A model generated the notes under the pieces. It was not told the DNA's origin. It made no database searches and saw nothing but the letters and a program-made list of their open reading frames with translations. The position numbers were made by a program, and so were the translations under genes. A stretch of 64,000 nt of DNA from Paraburkholderia phenazinium (GTDB taxonomy: Bacteria > Pseudomonadota > Gammaproteobacteria > Burkholderiales > Burkholderiaceae), in contig NZ_FSRM01000002.1 of the NCBI RefSeq assembly GCF_900141745.1, positions 3,472,001 through 3,536,000 of the forward strand. The letters run 5' to 3'. Below, in pieces: positions 25,896 through 34,705 of the stretch. Each line of letters begins with the position of its first letter. The first letter of the stretch is position 1.

Positions 25896-27128
25896 CTAGA
25901 ACCGGGTGGCTGCGTAGGGAGCGAGATCGAGCGGCGGCGCGCGACCTGCGATCAGGTCTGCAACGATCCGTCCGCTGATACCCGCTAACGTCAGTCCAAG
26001 ATGCTGATGACCGAACGCATAGATCACGCGTTCACTAGCGCTCGAGCGGTCGAGCACCGGCACGCCGTCCGGTAGCGTCGGACGAAAACCGAGCCAGCTG
26101 CTGTCCGGCTCGTCGAGCGTGGGCAATGCCCGCTTCGACGAGAACGTCAGGAGATCGAGCAGCGAGCGGTTCTGCGTCGCCTTGAAGCCGCCAAGTTCGA
26201 CCGTGCCGGCGACGCGGATACCGTCGCTCATCGGTGTCATATAAAAGCCGCGCTCGGCCCAGCCGACCGGCCGCGAAATCAGTTGCTGCGCGCCCGGATA
26301 GCGCACGTGATAACCGCGTTCCGTATCGAGCGGCACGGTATCGCCGCACTGTTTCGCGAAGCGTGCAGAGTGAGCGCCGGTGGCGATCACCACGTGGCTA
26401 AAGCGCCTTGCGACACCGTCGGCCGTCAAGGTCGCGCCGTCCGCCGCCGGTTGCACCGCACTGACGACTGAGCGCTCCAGCGTCAGCCCTTGCGCCGCGA
26501 GCCGTCCATAAAGTGTCTGCAGGAAACCCTGCGGATCGGAGAAGTGCCAACTGTCGCTGAACAACACGCCGCGTTCGAAAATCGGCGCAAGCGACGGTTC
26601 GAGCGCGCGAATGTCAGTGGCCGACAAAACATCGAAGGCAACACCGAGCTTCCGCCGCAGATCGAGGGCAGGACGTGCCGCGTCGAACGTTGCCACGCTG
26701 GAATACAGATACAGACACTCGCGCGGCCGGACAAAGCGCGCCAGTTCCGCGGCCTTGAGGAGCGGCGCGTACCCGTCCTGCGCGCAGCCGAGCAATGAGG
26801 CGAGTGCTCCGGCGCTCGCCTCATAACGGCGCGGCAACGAACTCAGCATGAATCGCACGAGCCATGGCGCCAATTGCGGCAGATAGCTCCAGCGCAAGCG
26901 AAACGGACTTTCGTTCGACAGCAGAAAACGCGGCAGATCGCGGAACACGGACGGGTTGTTCACCGGGATGCACGCGTAGTGCGCGAAGGTCCCGGCGTTC
27001 CCGTACGAAGCCCCCTGCCCGACGCCGGACGGATCGAACAGCGTGACTCGATGCCCGTCGCGCATCAGCGCCGCGGCACTCGCGAGGCCGATGAATCCCG
27101 CTCCGACGATGGCGATATCCGACATCAT
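25896..27128 (-). CDS. FAD-dependent D-amino-acid dehydrogenase-like oxidoreductase (DadA family)
   Basis: 410 residues (409 if ATG 27125 is used). N-terminal Rossmann fold DIAIVGAGFIGLASAAALM with FDPSGVGQGASYGNAG, and the C-terminal DAO-family block VIYAFGHQHLGLTLAGISG. DadA-type enzymes deaminate D-amino acids or related amines to 2-oxo acids, passing electrons to the respiratory chain. AAGGG lies 5 and 8 nt before the paired ATGs. The divergent MocR regulator and downstream amino-acid binding protein fit an amino-acid utilisation locus. Confidence 0.88.
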   Translation of the reverse strand: MMSDIAIVGAGFIGLASAAALMRDGHRVTLFDPSGVGQGASYGNAGTFAHYACIPVNNPSVFRDLPRFLLSNESPFRLRWSYLPQLAPWLVRFMLSSLPRRYEASAGALASLLGCAQDGYAPLLKAAELARFVRPRECLYLYSSVATFDAARPALDLRRKLGVAFDVLSATDIRALEPSLAPIFERGVLFSDSWHFSDPQGFLQTLYGRLAAQGLTLERSVVSAVQPAADGATLTADGVARRFSHVVIATGAHSARFAKQCGDTVPLDTERGYHVRYPGAQQLISRPVGWAERGFYMTPMSDGIRVAGTVELGGFKATQNRSLLDLLTFSSKRALPTLDEPDSSWLGFRPTLPDGVPVLDRSSASERVIYAFGHQHLGLTLAGISGRIVADLIAGRAPPLDLAPYAATRF

Positions 27129-27287
27129 GCGCGCCCTTCCATCGCAGGCCCGCCGGCTGGCAAAGCGCATTCAGTGGACCGCGATACGTTCATCGACACA
27201 CTCCTGTTGACCCATTTGTCTGACGCTGTCCGGTGGAGTCGAAGCACTCGTCACCAGACAAACTATGACACTCAGAATCACACAATA

Positions 27288-27299
27288 TTTTTTTGTATG
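27288..27299. promoter_or_regulatory. TTTTTTTGTATG element, first copy
   Basis: This 12-bp AT-rich element recurs 173 bp downstream as TTTTTTGTATG (27461-27471). The two flank the divergent promoter region between the oxidoreductase and MocR genes and stand out against the GC-rich background. Possible MocR binding repeats. Confidence 0.35.
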
Positions 27300-27401
27300 C
27301 AATTGAAACGCTCATTGTGTGGTCCTGGCATTTTCCCTGGATAGCCACTGGCGTGGACCTTGCTGTGACCTGTGTGCCTCGATGCCGCCGGTCTGGCAAG
27401 G

Positions 27402-27429
27402 TTGCAGCGAGGCGTATGTGGTATAGAAT
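27402..27429 (+). promoter_or_regulatory. Putative sigma70 promoter of the MocR gene
   Basis: TTGCAG (27402-27407) and TAGAAT (27424-27429) with a 16-bp spacer, about 58 bp before the ATG at 27487. Confidence 0.35.
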
Positions 27430-27460
27430 CGGCCCAACTCCGCACAATCGCGGACAAAGC

Positions 27461-27471
27461 TTTTTTGTATG
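27461..27471. promoter_or_regulatory. TTTTTTGTATG element, second copy
   Basis: Second copy of the 27288 element. It overlaps an upstream in-frame ATG (27469) of the MocR gene, which would place a bound regulator across its own translation start region. Confidence 0.35.
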
Positions 27472-27486
27472 GAGACACCCATTCCT

Positions 27487-28890
27487 ATGGCTTCAGGCAA
27501 AGACGCGGCACGCGCCGCCAATGGCACGTCAGGCGAAGCAAAGCGCGCCACCTATGTCGAGGTGTCCAGTTCGATCGAGAGTGAGATTCGCAGCGGCGTG
27601 TATCCGCCCGGTAGCCGCCTGCCGCCGCAGCGGCAGCTCGCCACCGAGCTGGGTATCAACGTGTCGACGGTATCGCGCGCTTACAAGGAATTGCAGTTGC
27701 GCGGTCTGGTGATCGGCAGCAAGCGGCGCGGCTCACTGGTGACGGGCGGCGCGATGCCAAGCGTCGACCCCGCCCAGACGGCGAGCAACGCAGCGATCGA
27801 CCTGACCGTGAACCGGCCGGCTACCGGCGAATTTCTGGCCTGCCTCGCACGCACCCTCGCGGACTTGCCACGCGATCCGCGCTACCCGCAATTGCAGGAG
27901 TATCAGCCGCCGCAGGGACCTTTATGGGCACGCGCCGCCGGTGCCCGCTGGATGGCCGCGCCGGGCTTCGAGCCGGCGGCCGATCATGTGGTGGTGACAA
28001 GCGGCGCGCAACACGGCCTGTATGCGGTATTGAACAGCCTGATCGGCACGGATGGCGTGATCCTCGCCGATCAGCTCACCTACTATGGCCTGAAGGCGCT
28101 CGCACCGGTCTTCCAGTTTGAGATCGTCGGCATTCCGAGCGACCAGGATGGCCTGCTGACCGACGCCGTCGAGCGTGCGTGCCAGCGCATGCCGGTCAAG
28201 GCCATCTTCACGGTGCCGAATCTGCAGAACCCGACCGTCATCACGATGAGTCTCGAACGCAGGATGGCGCTTGTCGATATCGCGCGCCGCCATGGTGTCG
28301 CGATCATCGAAGACGACGTCTACGGGCCGCTCGTGTCGCAGCGGCTGCCGACCATCGCGAGCCTGTGTCCGGAACGGACGTTTCACATTGCGGCGACCTC
28401 GAAAATCCTCGCGCCGGGGTTACGGCTCGGTTATCTGCTGAGTCCGCCGGACAGCTCCGCGCTGTGCGCGGAGGCCGTGCGCACGACCGCGTGGATGCCG
28501 GCGCCGATGTCGATGCTGATCGCGTCGATCTGGATCGAGGACGGCACCGCCCGCCATATCATGGACGCCCAGCTTGCCGAAATTCGCGCGCGCCGGGATC
28601 TGGCGCGCGAACTGCTGCCGCAGGCCTACCTGCGAACCGATCCGGCCTGCATGTTCGTGTGGCTGAAGTTGCCGCCGCCCTGGCGCGCCGACGATTTCGC
28701 CGCCAACGCGAAGGCGCGCGGCGTGGTGGTGATGCCGTCGTCGGCGTTTGCGGTAGACCGCTCCGAGATCGAACATGGCGTGCGGATCAACCTCGCCTGC
28801 GCGACGAGCCGCGATCAACTGGTGAGTGCGTTACGGTTGTTGACGGGCACGCTAAAAGACCGTCCGAGAGCGCTGTTCGGCACGATCTGA
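27487..28890 (+). CDS. MocR-type (GntR-HTH plus aminotransferase) transcriptional regulator
   Basis: 467 residues from ATG 27487; a start at 27469 adds six residues but has no ribosome site, whereas GGAGA lies about 12 nt before 27487. N-terminal GntR winged helix (SRLPPQRQLATELGINVSTV, SRAYKELQLRGLV) joined to a class I/II aminotransferase-like domain that binds PLP: VVTSGAQHGLYAVL, FTVPNLQNPTVITM, AIIEDDVYGPL, and the Lys-bearing stretch FHIAATSKILAPGLRLGYL. MocR proteins sense amino acids or B6 vitamers. The divergent oxidoreductase gene is the likely target. Confidence 0.92.
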   Translation: MASGKDAARAANGTSGEAKRATYVEVSSSIESEIRSGVYPPGSRLPPQRQLATELGINVSTVSRAYKELQLRGLVIGSKRRGSLVTGGAMPSVDPAQTASNAAIDLTVNRPATGEFLACLARTLADLPRDPRYPQLQEYQPPQGPLWARAAGARWMAAPGFEPAADHVVVTSGAQHGLYAVLNSLIGTDGVILADQLTYYGLKALAPVFQFEIVGIPSDQDGLLTDAVERACQRMPVKAIFTVPNLQNPTVITMSLERRMALVDIARRHGVAIIEDDVYGPLVSQRLPTIASLCPERTFHIAATSKILAPGLRLGYLLSPPDSSALCAEAVRTTAWMPAPMSMLIASIWIEDGTARHIMDAQLAEIRARRDLARELLPQAYLRTDPACMFVWLKLPPPWRADDFAANAKARGVVVMPSSAFAVDRSEIEHGVRINLACATSRDQLVSALRLLTGTLKDRPRALFGTI

Positions 28891-28913
28891 ATCTGACTCG
28901 TACGCCGCTGCGC

Positions 28914-29315
28914 TCACTCAGCCGCGGCAGCCTGCACGAGCGAGACAACGGCGTCTATGGGTTTCATCAGATCCGCGGCGAGGCCATGCCGTTCCTGCAG
29001 ATAGCTTGTCGCGTTATACGAGTACCAGACGCGGCCGTCGCCGTCCTGCCACACCAGCACCTTGAGCGGCAAATCGAGCGCGGCGGTGGGCACAGCCTGC
29101 ATCAGCGGCGTACCGGCTCGCGGATTGCCGAACACGATCAATTGCGACGGATTCATCGCGAGCCCGGCGCGCTCCGCATCCGCCGCGAAATTGATGCGTG
29201 CAAACAGGAGGATGCCCTTGGCTTCGATCAGCGAGGCGAGTCTGTCGGCGGCTTGCTCCACCGTACGATGCGTCGGCACCGTGACGATGCCGTTTTCAGT
29301 TGCGGGTATAGACAT
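28914..29315 (-). CDS. DUF302 family protein
   Basis: 133 residues, cytosolic. The profile (VEQAADRLASLIEAKGILLF, INFAADAERAGLAM, LIVFGNPRAGTPLMQ, PLKVLVWQDGDG) is that of the compact alpha/beta DUF302 family, of unknown function and frequent in Proteobacteria. It follows the TetR gene on the same strand (79 bp), and is convergent with the MocR gene. No function should be assumed. Confidence 0.85.
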   Translation of the reverse strand: MSIPATENGIVTVPTHRTVEQAADRLASLIEAKGILLFARINFAADAERAGLAMNPSQLIVFGNPRAGTPLMQAVPTAALDLPLKVLVWQDGDGRVWYSYNATSYLQERHGLAADLMKPIDAVVSLVQAAAAE

Positions 29316-29394
29316 GGTCGCTCCGAAGATCGCAGAAAGGACGGACGCTATAGCATAGGCCGGATTTCCCGCTCCTCTTCAGCTTTCACGCGCT

Positions 29395-30009
29395 TCATGC
29401 ATAGCGCGCCAGAAACATATCCACTGCGGATTCCGCTACGTGCTTCTGTTCGGCCTTGCCAAGCGGTGGCTGCCCCATCGTCACCTGCGGCCAGAAAGCG
29501 AACGCTTTCACAAGACTCTGCAACTGCAGCGAAGCGAACACCGGATCCGTGGTCTTGAGACGCCCATCGGCCGCCGCGGCGCGGACCCATACGGTCAGGT
29601 CTTCTTCGCGCTCACCCATGCGGGCCACCATGTCGCGTGCGCGCTCCGGCGAATGAATGCCCGCCGCAATCGCCACCCGCGCGAGCGAGAGAAACGCCTC
29701 GTTATTCAGCAGGCTGAGCTTTTTCAGCAACAGTTGGAGCAACTGCGGGCGCAACGACTCCGAGGCAGAATAAGCCGGCGCCGCACCGGCGTCGCTCGAC
29801 TCCCACAGTTGCCGCATGATCGCGGCGAACAGCGCTTCCTTGCTCGGAAAATGGTTGTAGACCGTGCGCTTGGAGACGCCGGCCCGAGCGGCGACGCGGT
29901 CCATGCTGGTGGCGTCGAAACCGGCCGCAAGGAATTCCTCGATCGCCGCACTGATGACGGCGGCGCGCTTGCGGTCGGTCAGACGAAGAGGCGTATCGCG
30001 GGTATCCAT
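29395..30009 (-). CDS. TetR/AcrR-family transcriptional repressor
   Basis: 204 residues. N-terminal HTH (AVISAAIEEFLAAGFDATSM, ARAGVSKRTVYNHFPSKEAL) and an AefR-like C-terminal ligand domain. The annotated frame can begin with TTG at 30015, but ATG 30009 is preferred. No Shine-Dalgarno precedes it; a -10-like TAAAAT on the minus strand at 30016-30021 would start transcription at or near the ATG, so the mRNA may be leaderless. Two palindromic operators lie in the promoter region shared with the divergent metallo-hydrolase. Confidence 0.9.
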   Translation of the reverse strand: MDTRDTPLRLTDRKRAAVISAAIEEFLAAGFDATSMDRVAARAGVSKRTVYNHFPSKEALFAAIMRQLWESSDAGAAPAYSASESLRPQLLQLLLKKLSLLNNEAFLSLARVAIAAGIHSPERARDMVARMGEREEDLTVWVRAAAADGRLKTTDPVFASLQLQSLVKAFAFWPQVTMGQPPLGKAEQKHVAESAVDMFLARYA

Positions 30010-30019
30010 AGCCAAATTT

Positions 30020-30035
30020 TACACTATGCAGTTTA
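30020..30035. promoter_or_regulatory. TetR-type operator 1
   Basis: TACACTATGCAGTTTA fits the pattern TA-n-ACTR-nn-CAGT-n-TA shared with operator 2. It covers the predicted promoter of the TetR gene. Confidence 0.7.
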
Positions 30036-30053
30036 CTTTTTTTCAGGATAAAC

Positions 30054-30069
30054 TACACTGAACAGTCTA
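30054..30069. promoter_or_regulatory. TetR-type operator 2
   Basis: TACACTGAACAGTCTA has a perfect ACTG-AA-CAGT core with flanking TA. Including TTT flanks, it matches operator 1 at 16 of 20 positions; the copies are spaced 34 bp apart and lie before the divergent gene starting at 30104. Confidence 0.75.
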
Positions 30070-30103
30070 CTTTCCGCCCACCTTCTGCATCGGGACGCCT
30101 TAC

Positions 30104-31246
30104 ATGACATCGTTCACCGGATCTATCCGCCGCGCTTTGGGCCTGACAGCAGCCCGTCGCGGGCGTGAGTCGTTCGACTCTTCAGCCCAGCACGACGGGG
30201 AACGCTTTCGCAACGTCAAGCCGCGTCCTGTCGAAGGATTCGGCAAGACCTTGAGCATCGCCTGGAACGTGTTGCTCAACAAGCCGGACGGCACGGTGCC
30301 GGCGGCCGCGATGCCCGTCGACGCGCTGACTCGCGAACAACTCGATGCGGCGCCGGATCGCAGCCTGTATCGCCTCGGGCATTCGACCATGCTGCTCAAG
30401 CTGCGCGGCGAATTCTGGATAACCGATCCGGTCTTCGCCGAACGGGCGTCGCCTTTCCGGCGCTTTGGCCCGAAGCGTTTTCACGCGCCGCCGATCGCAC
30501 TGGCCGATCTGCCGCCGCTGCGCGGCGTGATTCTCTCGCACGACCACTACGATCACCTGGACCGCGAGACGGTGCTCGCGCTCGCCTCCAAAACCGGCGT
30601 GTTCCTGACGCCGCTGGGTGTCGGCGACCGCCTGATCGAGTGGGGCATCGATGCGTCGAAGGTCCGTCAGTTCGACTGGTGGCAAGGCACCGACATCGAC
30701 GGCCTGACGTTTACCGCAACGCCTGGCCAGCATTTCTCCGGCCGCAGCCTCTTTGACGGCAACAGTACTTTGTGGGCCTCGTGGGTGATCGTCGATGGCG
30801 ACCTGCGCGTGTTCTTCAGCGGCGACACCGGCTATTTCGATGGTTTCAAAGCCATCGGCGAGCGGCTCGGTCCGTTCGATGTGACGCTGCTCGAAACGGG
30901 CGCCTACGACGCGCAATGGCCGTATGTGCACATGCAGCCCGATGAAACCGTGCAGGCTCACGTCGATCTGCGCGGCCGCTGGATGGTGCCGATTCACAAC
31001 GGCACGTTCGATCTGGCCATGCATCGCTGGCAGGAACCGTTCGAACGCGTGGTAGGACTCGCCATGTCACGCGGGATTCTGCTGGCGACGCCGCGCATGG
31101 GAGAACGGCTGGATCTGGGCGCGCCGCATCGCGGTCAGCGCTGGTGGCGCGAGGTTGCGGAGGCTGGCGTGGTGGTGGAAGAACCTAGGACGCTGCGGCG
31201 TCTGTTGGGTTGCCGCAATGCCGAGCAGACAAACTCGTCGAGCTAG
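30104..31246 (+). CDS. Metallo-beta-lactamase-fold hydrolase (NAPE-PLD/UlaG-like)
   Basis: 380 residues, MBL superfamily, Lactamase_B_2 type. Metal ligands are in HDHYDH (His146, His148, Asp150, His151), preceded by LGHSTMLLKLRGEFWITDPV and followed by FSGDTGYFDGF and WMVPIHNGTFDLAMH. N-acyl-phosphatidylethanolamine phospholipase D-like members share this arrangement with a long N-terminal region; bacterial substrates are mostly unknown. No convincing signal peptide. Likely repressed by the divergent TetR protein. Confidence 0.88.
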   Translation: MTSFTGSIRRALGLTAARRGRESFDSSAQHDGERFRNVKPRPVEGFGKTLSIAWNVLLNKPDGTVPAAAMPVDALTREQLDAAPDRSLYRLGHSTMLLKLRGEFWITDPVFAERASPFRRFGPKRFHAPPIALADLPPLRGVILSHDHYDHLDRETVLALASKTGVFLTPLGVGDRLIEWGIDASKVRQFDWWQGTDIDGLTFTATPGQHFSGRSLFDGNSTLWASWVIVDGDLRVFFSGDTGYFDGFKAIGERLGPFDVTLLETGAYDAQWPYVHMQPDETVQAHVDLRGRWMVPIHNGTFDLAMHRWQEPFERVVGLAMSRGILLATPRMGERLDLGAPHRGQRWWREVAEAGVVVEEPRTLRRLLGCRNAEQTNSSS

Positions 31247-31279
31247 CCTCTGCGGCGCGATTAACGGTAACGGTCAGCG

Positions 31280-31969
31280 CTAGCGGTGTTTGGCCCGGGC
31301 GCCCTTCTTCGCGCTTCCGGCACGCGGCGCGTCTTTACTCGCTGCAGTGTCGTCACCGTTCAGTTGCTCCATCCACGATAAGGCGTCGACGTACGACAGA
31401 AACTGCTGCAGATAACCCGGCGAGAGCTCACGCATTAGCGAAAGCGACCGATGCACGAGGCTGCTCGAATTGAGCGGCCCGGCATTGCCAGGCACCTGCT
31501 CCAGCGACTGGCGCAACTGACTCTCGGCGCTGAGCTTCGACCAGATCTCTCTGAAGTAATCGAGCAGATCGAGTTCGGGATACGAATGCAAGCGCGACGT
31601 GGGGTCATGCGCCGTCCGCGCATGATTGGCGATATAGGCGGTCAATTCAGCAAGCGCTCCGCGAGCGGACGGCACATTGCCCAACGACGACGCCACGGCC
31701 GTAGATCCAGCATCTGTATCACACGACGCGGTGCGTTCAAGATCCTGCGCATACGCCTCGACCAGCACAGAAAGCCTGTCGTCGAGAATACGTCGTGCCT
31801 CGCCGTTATGGCCGGCGGCCCGCCGCTCCAGCGCCTCAATGAAACGAAAGCGAACAGGGTTCAGACGATCCGCGCCGCACTCGCGCCAGGCGTCGAGAGT
31901 CGCGCGGACTCCGCTTTCCATATCGCTGCCGCTCATCTCGCCGCTGCCGTTACTGTTACCGCTAGTCAC
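31280..31969 (-). CDS. DUF2894-like protein (fourth gene of the motor operon)
   Basis: 229 residues, mostly helical, no membrane segment. Recognisable features are NPVRFRFIEALERRAAGHNG, a central LDYFREIWSKL and GYLQQFLSYVDALSWMEQL, with a basic C-terminal tail (KKGARAKHR). I assign it to DUF2894 from its neighbours and these blocks, which I recall in DUF2894; the exact family needs an HMM check. The GTG start at 31969 overlaps the MotB-like stop by 8 bp; ATG 31936 is an alternative. Function unknown. Confidence 0.7.
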   Translation of the reverse strand: MTSGNSNGSGEMSGSDMESGVRATLDAWRECGADRLNPVRFRFIEALERRAAGHNGEARRILDDRLSVLVEAYAQDLERTASCDTDAGSTAVASSLGNVPSARGALAELTAYIANHARTAHDPTSRLHSYPELDLLDYFREIWSKLSAESQLRQSLEQVPGNAGPLNSSSLVHRSLSLMRELSPGYLQQFLSYVDALSWMEQLNGDDTAASKDAPRAGSAKKGARAKHR

Positions 31970-32612
31970 CGGATTTCACCGTAGCGCCAGACGACGGCCT
32001 CGGAACCGGTGCGATTTCCACGCGCCGATTGCGGGCACGTCCTGCTTCGTCGGCATTCGAACCGACCGGCTGCCCGGAGCCAAATGCGGCCGCAAATACT
32101 GAGGATGCCGGAATACCTTCATCGATCAACGCACGCGTCACCGTCAACGCGCGCTGGGCCGAGAGCTCCCAGTTGTCGGCAAAGCCGCGGTTAGCCCCCT
32201 TCACCTGACGGTCGTCGGTAAAGCCGCTCACCATCAGGATCTGGTCACTGGCCCGAAGATAGGCAGACAGCGGTCCGGCCAGGCTCTTCAAAACCTCGCG
32301 GCCCTCAGGCTGCAACTGATCCGAGTTCAGCGCGAACAACACGCTGCCATTGATGCCGATACGTCCGTTCACCAGCGTGACGCGTCCCGCTGCCAGCGGC
32401 CCCGCCAACGCCTGCTCGAGGGTCTTGCGGCGCTGCGTTTCCATCTGCCGCTGCTTGACCTCCTGTTCGAGCCGCGTCGAAAGTTCGAGCTGTACGCCAA
32501 TCACACACACGAGGATCAGCACGAACGCGCCCAGCAACGCCGACATCAGATCGGCGAAGGCAGGCCATATCGGCGCGATCGCTTCCGCGCCGCCATCGAT
32601 ATCCTCGCTCAT
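31962..32612 (-). CDS. MotB/ZorB-like OmpA-domain protein
   Basis: 216 residues. One N-terminal membrane helix, FADLMSALLGAFVLILVCVI, carries Asp21 at the position of the ion-binding Asp of MotB and ZorB; a short helical linker (TRLEQEVKQRQ) leads to a periplasmic OmpA-type peptidoglycan-binding domain (ALNSDQLQPEGREVLKSL, VSGFTDD, SAQRALTVTRALI, ARNRRVEI). It overlaps the channel-like gene upstream by 4 bp and the DUF2894-like gene by 8 bp, implying coupled synthesis of a complex. By homology it would be the stator plug of an ion-driven motor. Confidence 0.88.
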   Translation of the reverse strand: MSEDIDGGAEAIAPIWPAFADLMSALLGAFVLILVCVIGVQLELSTRLEQEVKQRQMETQRRKTLEQALAGPLAAGRVTLVNGRIGINGSVLFALNSDQLQPEGREVLKSLAGPLSAYLRASDQILMVSGFTDDRQVKGANRGFADNWELSAQRALTVTRALIDEGIPASSVFAAAFGSGQPVGSNADEAGRARNRRVEIAPVPRPSSGATVKSGD

Positions 32613-34705
32613 GCCGCATCGGCTCCGGCGGAAGCGCGCTGACTCGCGATCGTCTGCAGATCCTCGACGATCTGCTTCTGCGACATCATGCTCAGGTCGA
32701 TCACTTCGCGAGCCTGCGCCACGTAGTAGGCAAGCTGTTCGTCGCTGCGCGCGAGGGACTTGTCCAGCGCGGTTTCGATGCGCTGCAGATGGGCGACGAG
32801 CTTGTCGTTCGACTCGCCGAACATCTGCACGGCCGCCCCGAACGCTTCGCCGAGACTCGCCACTTCGACGGCGCTGCCGGTCACCTGCGCGGCCACAGCG
32901 CCGAGCTTGCCGGTTTCAGCTTCGACCTTGTCGGTGAACTGCGTGCCGACGCGATCCAGCAGATCTGCCGAGGTGGACACCAGCGCATCCACGGCCGAGC
33001 GCTGTTCCGTGGACGCGTGGTTGACGGCGTCGAGCAGCGTCTCCAGCGTAGCCAACAGACGGCTGCGTTCTTCGAGCATCGCGGTATCGCGGACCATGCT
33101 GTCGGAGAGTTTCTGGCGCAATTCGGCGACGACTTCAGCCGCCGCTTTCGGTGCTTCCGAAGCCGCTTGCACGAGCCGCGAAATCTCGGCAATCGTCTCG
33201 CTGGCGTGCGCCTGACTCTGAGCGGATATGTCCCGCGCGGTTTGCTCCAACGTTGTGCAGATTTCCTGTTGCCGGTTTGCGGTGCTGGTGCCTGCCTGCT
33301 CCCACTCCCTGGCAAGGGACGCCGCCATCGAGCCAAGCACCTGGGTCCACGCCGCCAGACGTTGTTCGTCGCGCGAAGCCAATTCCGTCTGCAAGTTCGC
33401 ATGCGATTCGCTCACGGCGCGCAGGAGCGTCGCCGAGTGCTGTTCGAAGGTCGCTGCGGCGGCAACCAAAGCCTGCTCGTTGTGGCCCGCCAGCGTCTCG
33501 CCCGCGCGCTCTTGCCGCGTCAGAGCTTCGCTCCACGCTTGCGACACGCTGCCTGCCGTGGCATCCATGCGCGTAGATACGCTTTCCAGCAACGCCGCCG
33601 AGCGTTGCTCGAACGTCTCGGTGAAGCGCTGCAGCGAAGTATGCAGATTCTCCGCGAGCGCCTCGCTCGAACGTTGCTGTCCTGCCAGCGCCTCGGTCCA
33701 GATGCCCGCCACGTTCGTGGTAGCCGCTGCGAAGCCGCTCGACAGCCCATTCAATTGCCGTTCTACGGCCTGCGTCACGGTGTTGTGCAAGCCAGCGGTT
33801 TCGCGCGCGAGACCGGCCATCGTCGCTTCCATGACCGGCTGCAGCGCCGCGCTGGCGGCGCGGGCGCTATCGGCGACGCTCGCCCTCATCGACTGCTCCA
33901 CCGAAGCCGCGAGGCGCGTGTAGGCGGCCGCAGCCTTGCTGTGGAAGGCATCCTGCGTGGCGATCTGCCGTTCGCTCAGGGCGACGCTCTGTTGCTCGAT
34001 GGTGGCCATCATTGCCTGCAGACGATCGACCAGCGTCGGCATCATCTCAGCCTGCCGCTGCATCAGCTTGAAGGTCTCGTCACGCTGATGGGCCTGCGAG
34101 TAGACGCGTAGAGTCGTCGCCGCCTTGAGGTCGAGCAGTTGCGCCGCTTCGACCCGTTCGCGCCGGCACAGCGCGGAGAGCAGCCCAAGCATGGCGGAGG
34201 TGGCCACCCCGGCAATGGATGTACCGAACGCGAATCCCAACCCTTTGACCGGTGCGGCGAGCGAGGAGCGGATCGCATCGAGATCCGTCGCGCTCTGCAG
34301 CGCCTGGCCGGTGCCCCGCAGGGTCGCTACCATGCCCAGCAGCGTCCCCAGCATGCCCAGCAACACGAGCAGGCCGACCAGATACGGCGTCAACGCCGGT
34401 CCCGGCATGGCCACGCGCTCGCCCTCGACGCGCAGACGCACTGCATTGCGCAGGCTCGGATCGATCGGTTCGAGCCAGGCACCCAGACTGGACGGTCGCG
34501 CGGACAGCCCTGCGACGGCCCGCGTCAACGTGTTCGTACCCTGACTGTAGCGCCACAACTCAAGCGCGCCAGCGACGTAGCAGGCGCCCACAAGCAACGT
34601 CACGGTCAGCGCCAGCGGATTCGAGCCGATGTAGCCAACCCCGATCCAGCACACGGCGGCCAGACCGGCCAGAAAAACAGCGAGATTAATCAGATACTTG
34701 GACAT
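32609..34705 (-). CDS. MotA/ZorA-like channel protein with long DUF802 coiled-coil tail
   Basis: 698 residues. Four membrane helices at about 4-24, 30-50, 106-127 and 155-180; the last two, LVGLLVLLGMLGTLLGMVA and FAFGTSIAGVATSAMLGLL, have the MotA/TolQ/ExbB proton-channel pattern. Residues about 200-690 form a continuous predicted coiled coil rich in Ala, Glu, Gln and Ser, including two repeats with ALAGQQRSSEAL..FEQRSAALLESVS and ALTRQERAGETL..FEQHSATLLRAVS, the DUF802 unit. ATG 34705 overlaps the DUF3348-like stop by 16 bp; the longer frame to 34831 lies inside that gene. Topology recalls ZorA of Zorya defence. Confidence 0.88.
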   Translation of the reverse strand: MSKYLINLAVFLAGLAAVCWIGVGYIGSNPLALTVTLLVGACYVAGALELWRYSQGTNTLTRAVAGLSARPSSLGAWLEPIDPSLRNAVRLRVEGERVAMPGPALTPYLVGLLVLLGMLGTLLGMVATLRGTGQALQSATDLDAIRSSLAAPVKGLGFAFGTSIAGVATSAMLGLLSALCRRERVEAAQLLDLKAATTLRVYSQAHQRDETFKLMQRQAEMMPTLVDRLQAMMATIEQQSVALSERQIATQDAFHSKAAAAYTRLAASVEQSMRASVADSARAASAALQPVMEATMAGLARETAGLHNTVTQAVERQLNGLSSGFAAATTNVAGIWTEALAGQQRSSEALAENLHTSLQRFTETFEQRSAALLESVSTRMDATAGSVSQAWSEALTRQERAGETLAGHNEQALVAAAATFEQHSATLLRAVSESHANLQTELASRDEQRLAAWTQVLGSMAASLAREWEQAGTSTANRQQEICTTLEQTARDISAQSQAHASETIAEISRLVQAASEAPKAAAEVVAELRQKLSDSMVRDTAMLEERSRLLATLETLLDAVNHASTEQRSAVDALVSTSADLLDRVGTQFTDKVEAETGKLGAVAAQVTGSAVEVASLGEAFGAAVQMFGESNDKLVAHLQRIETALDKSLARSDEQLAYYVAQAREVIDLSMMSQKQIVEDLQTIASQRASAGADAA

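Noticed and set aside
32789..34111. 440-codon plus-strand frame opposite the motor tail gene
   Set aside because: Shadow of the Ala-rich coiled coil; Arg/His-rich with no domain.
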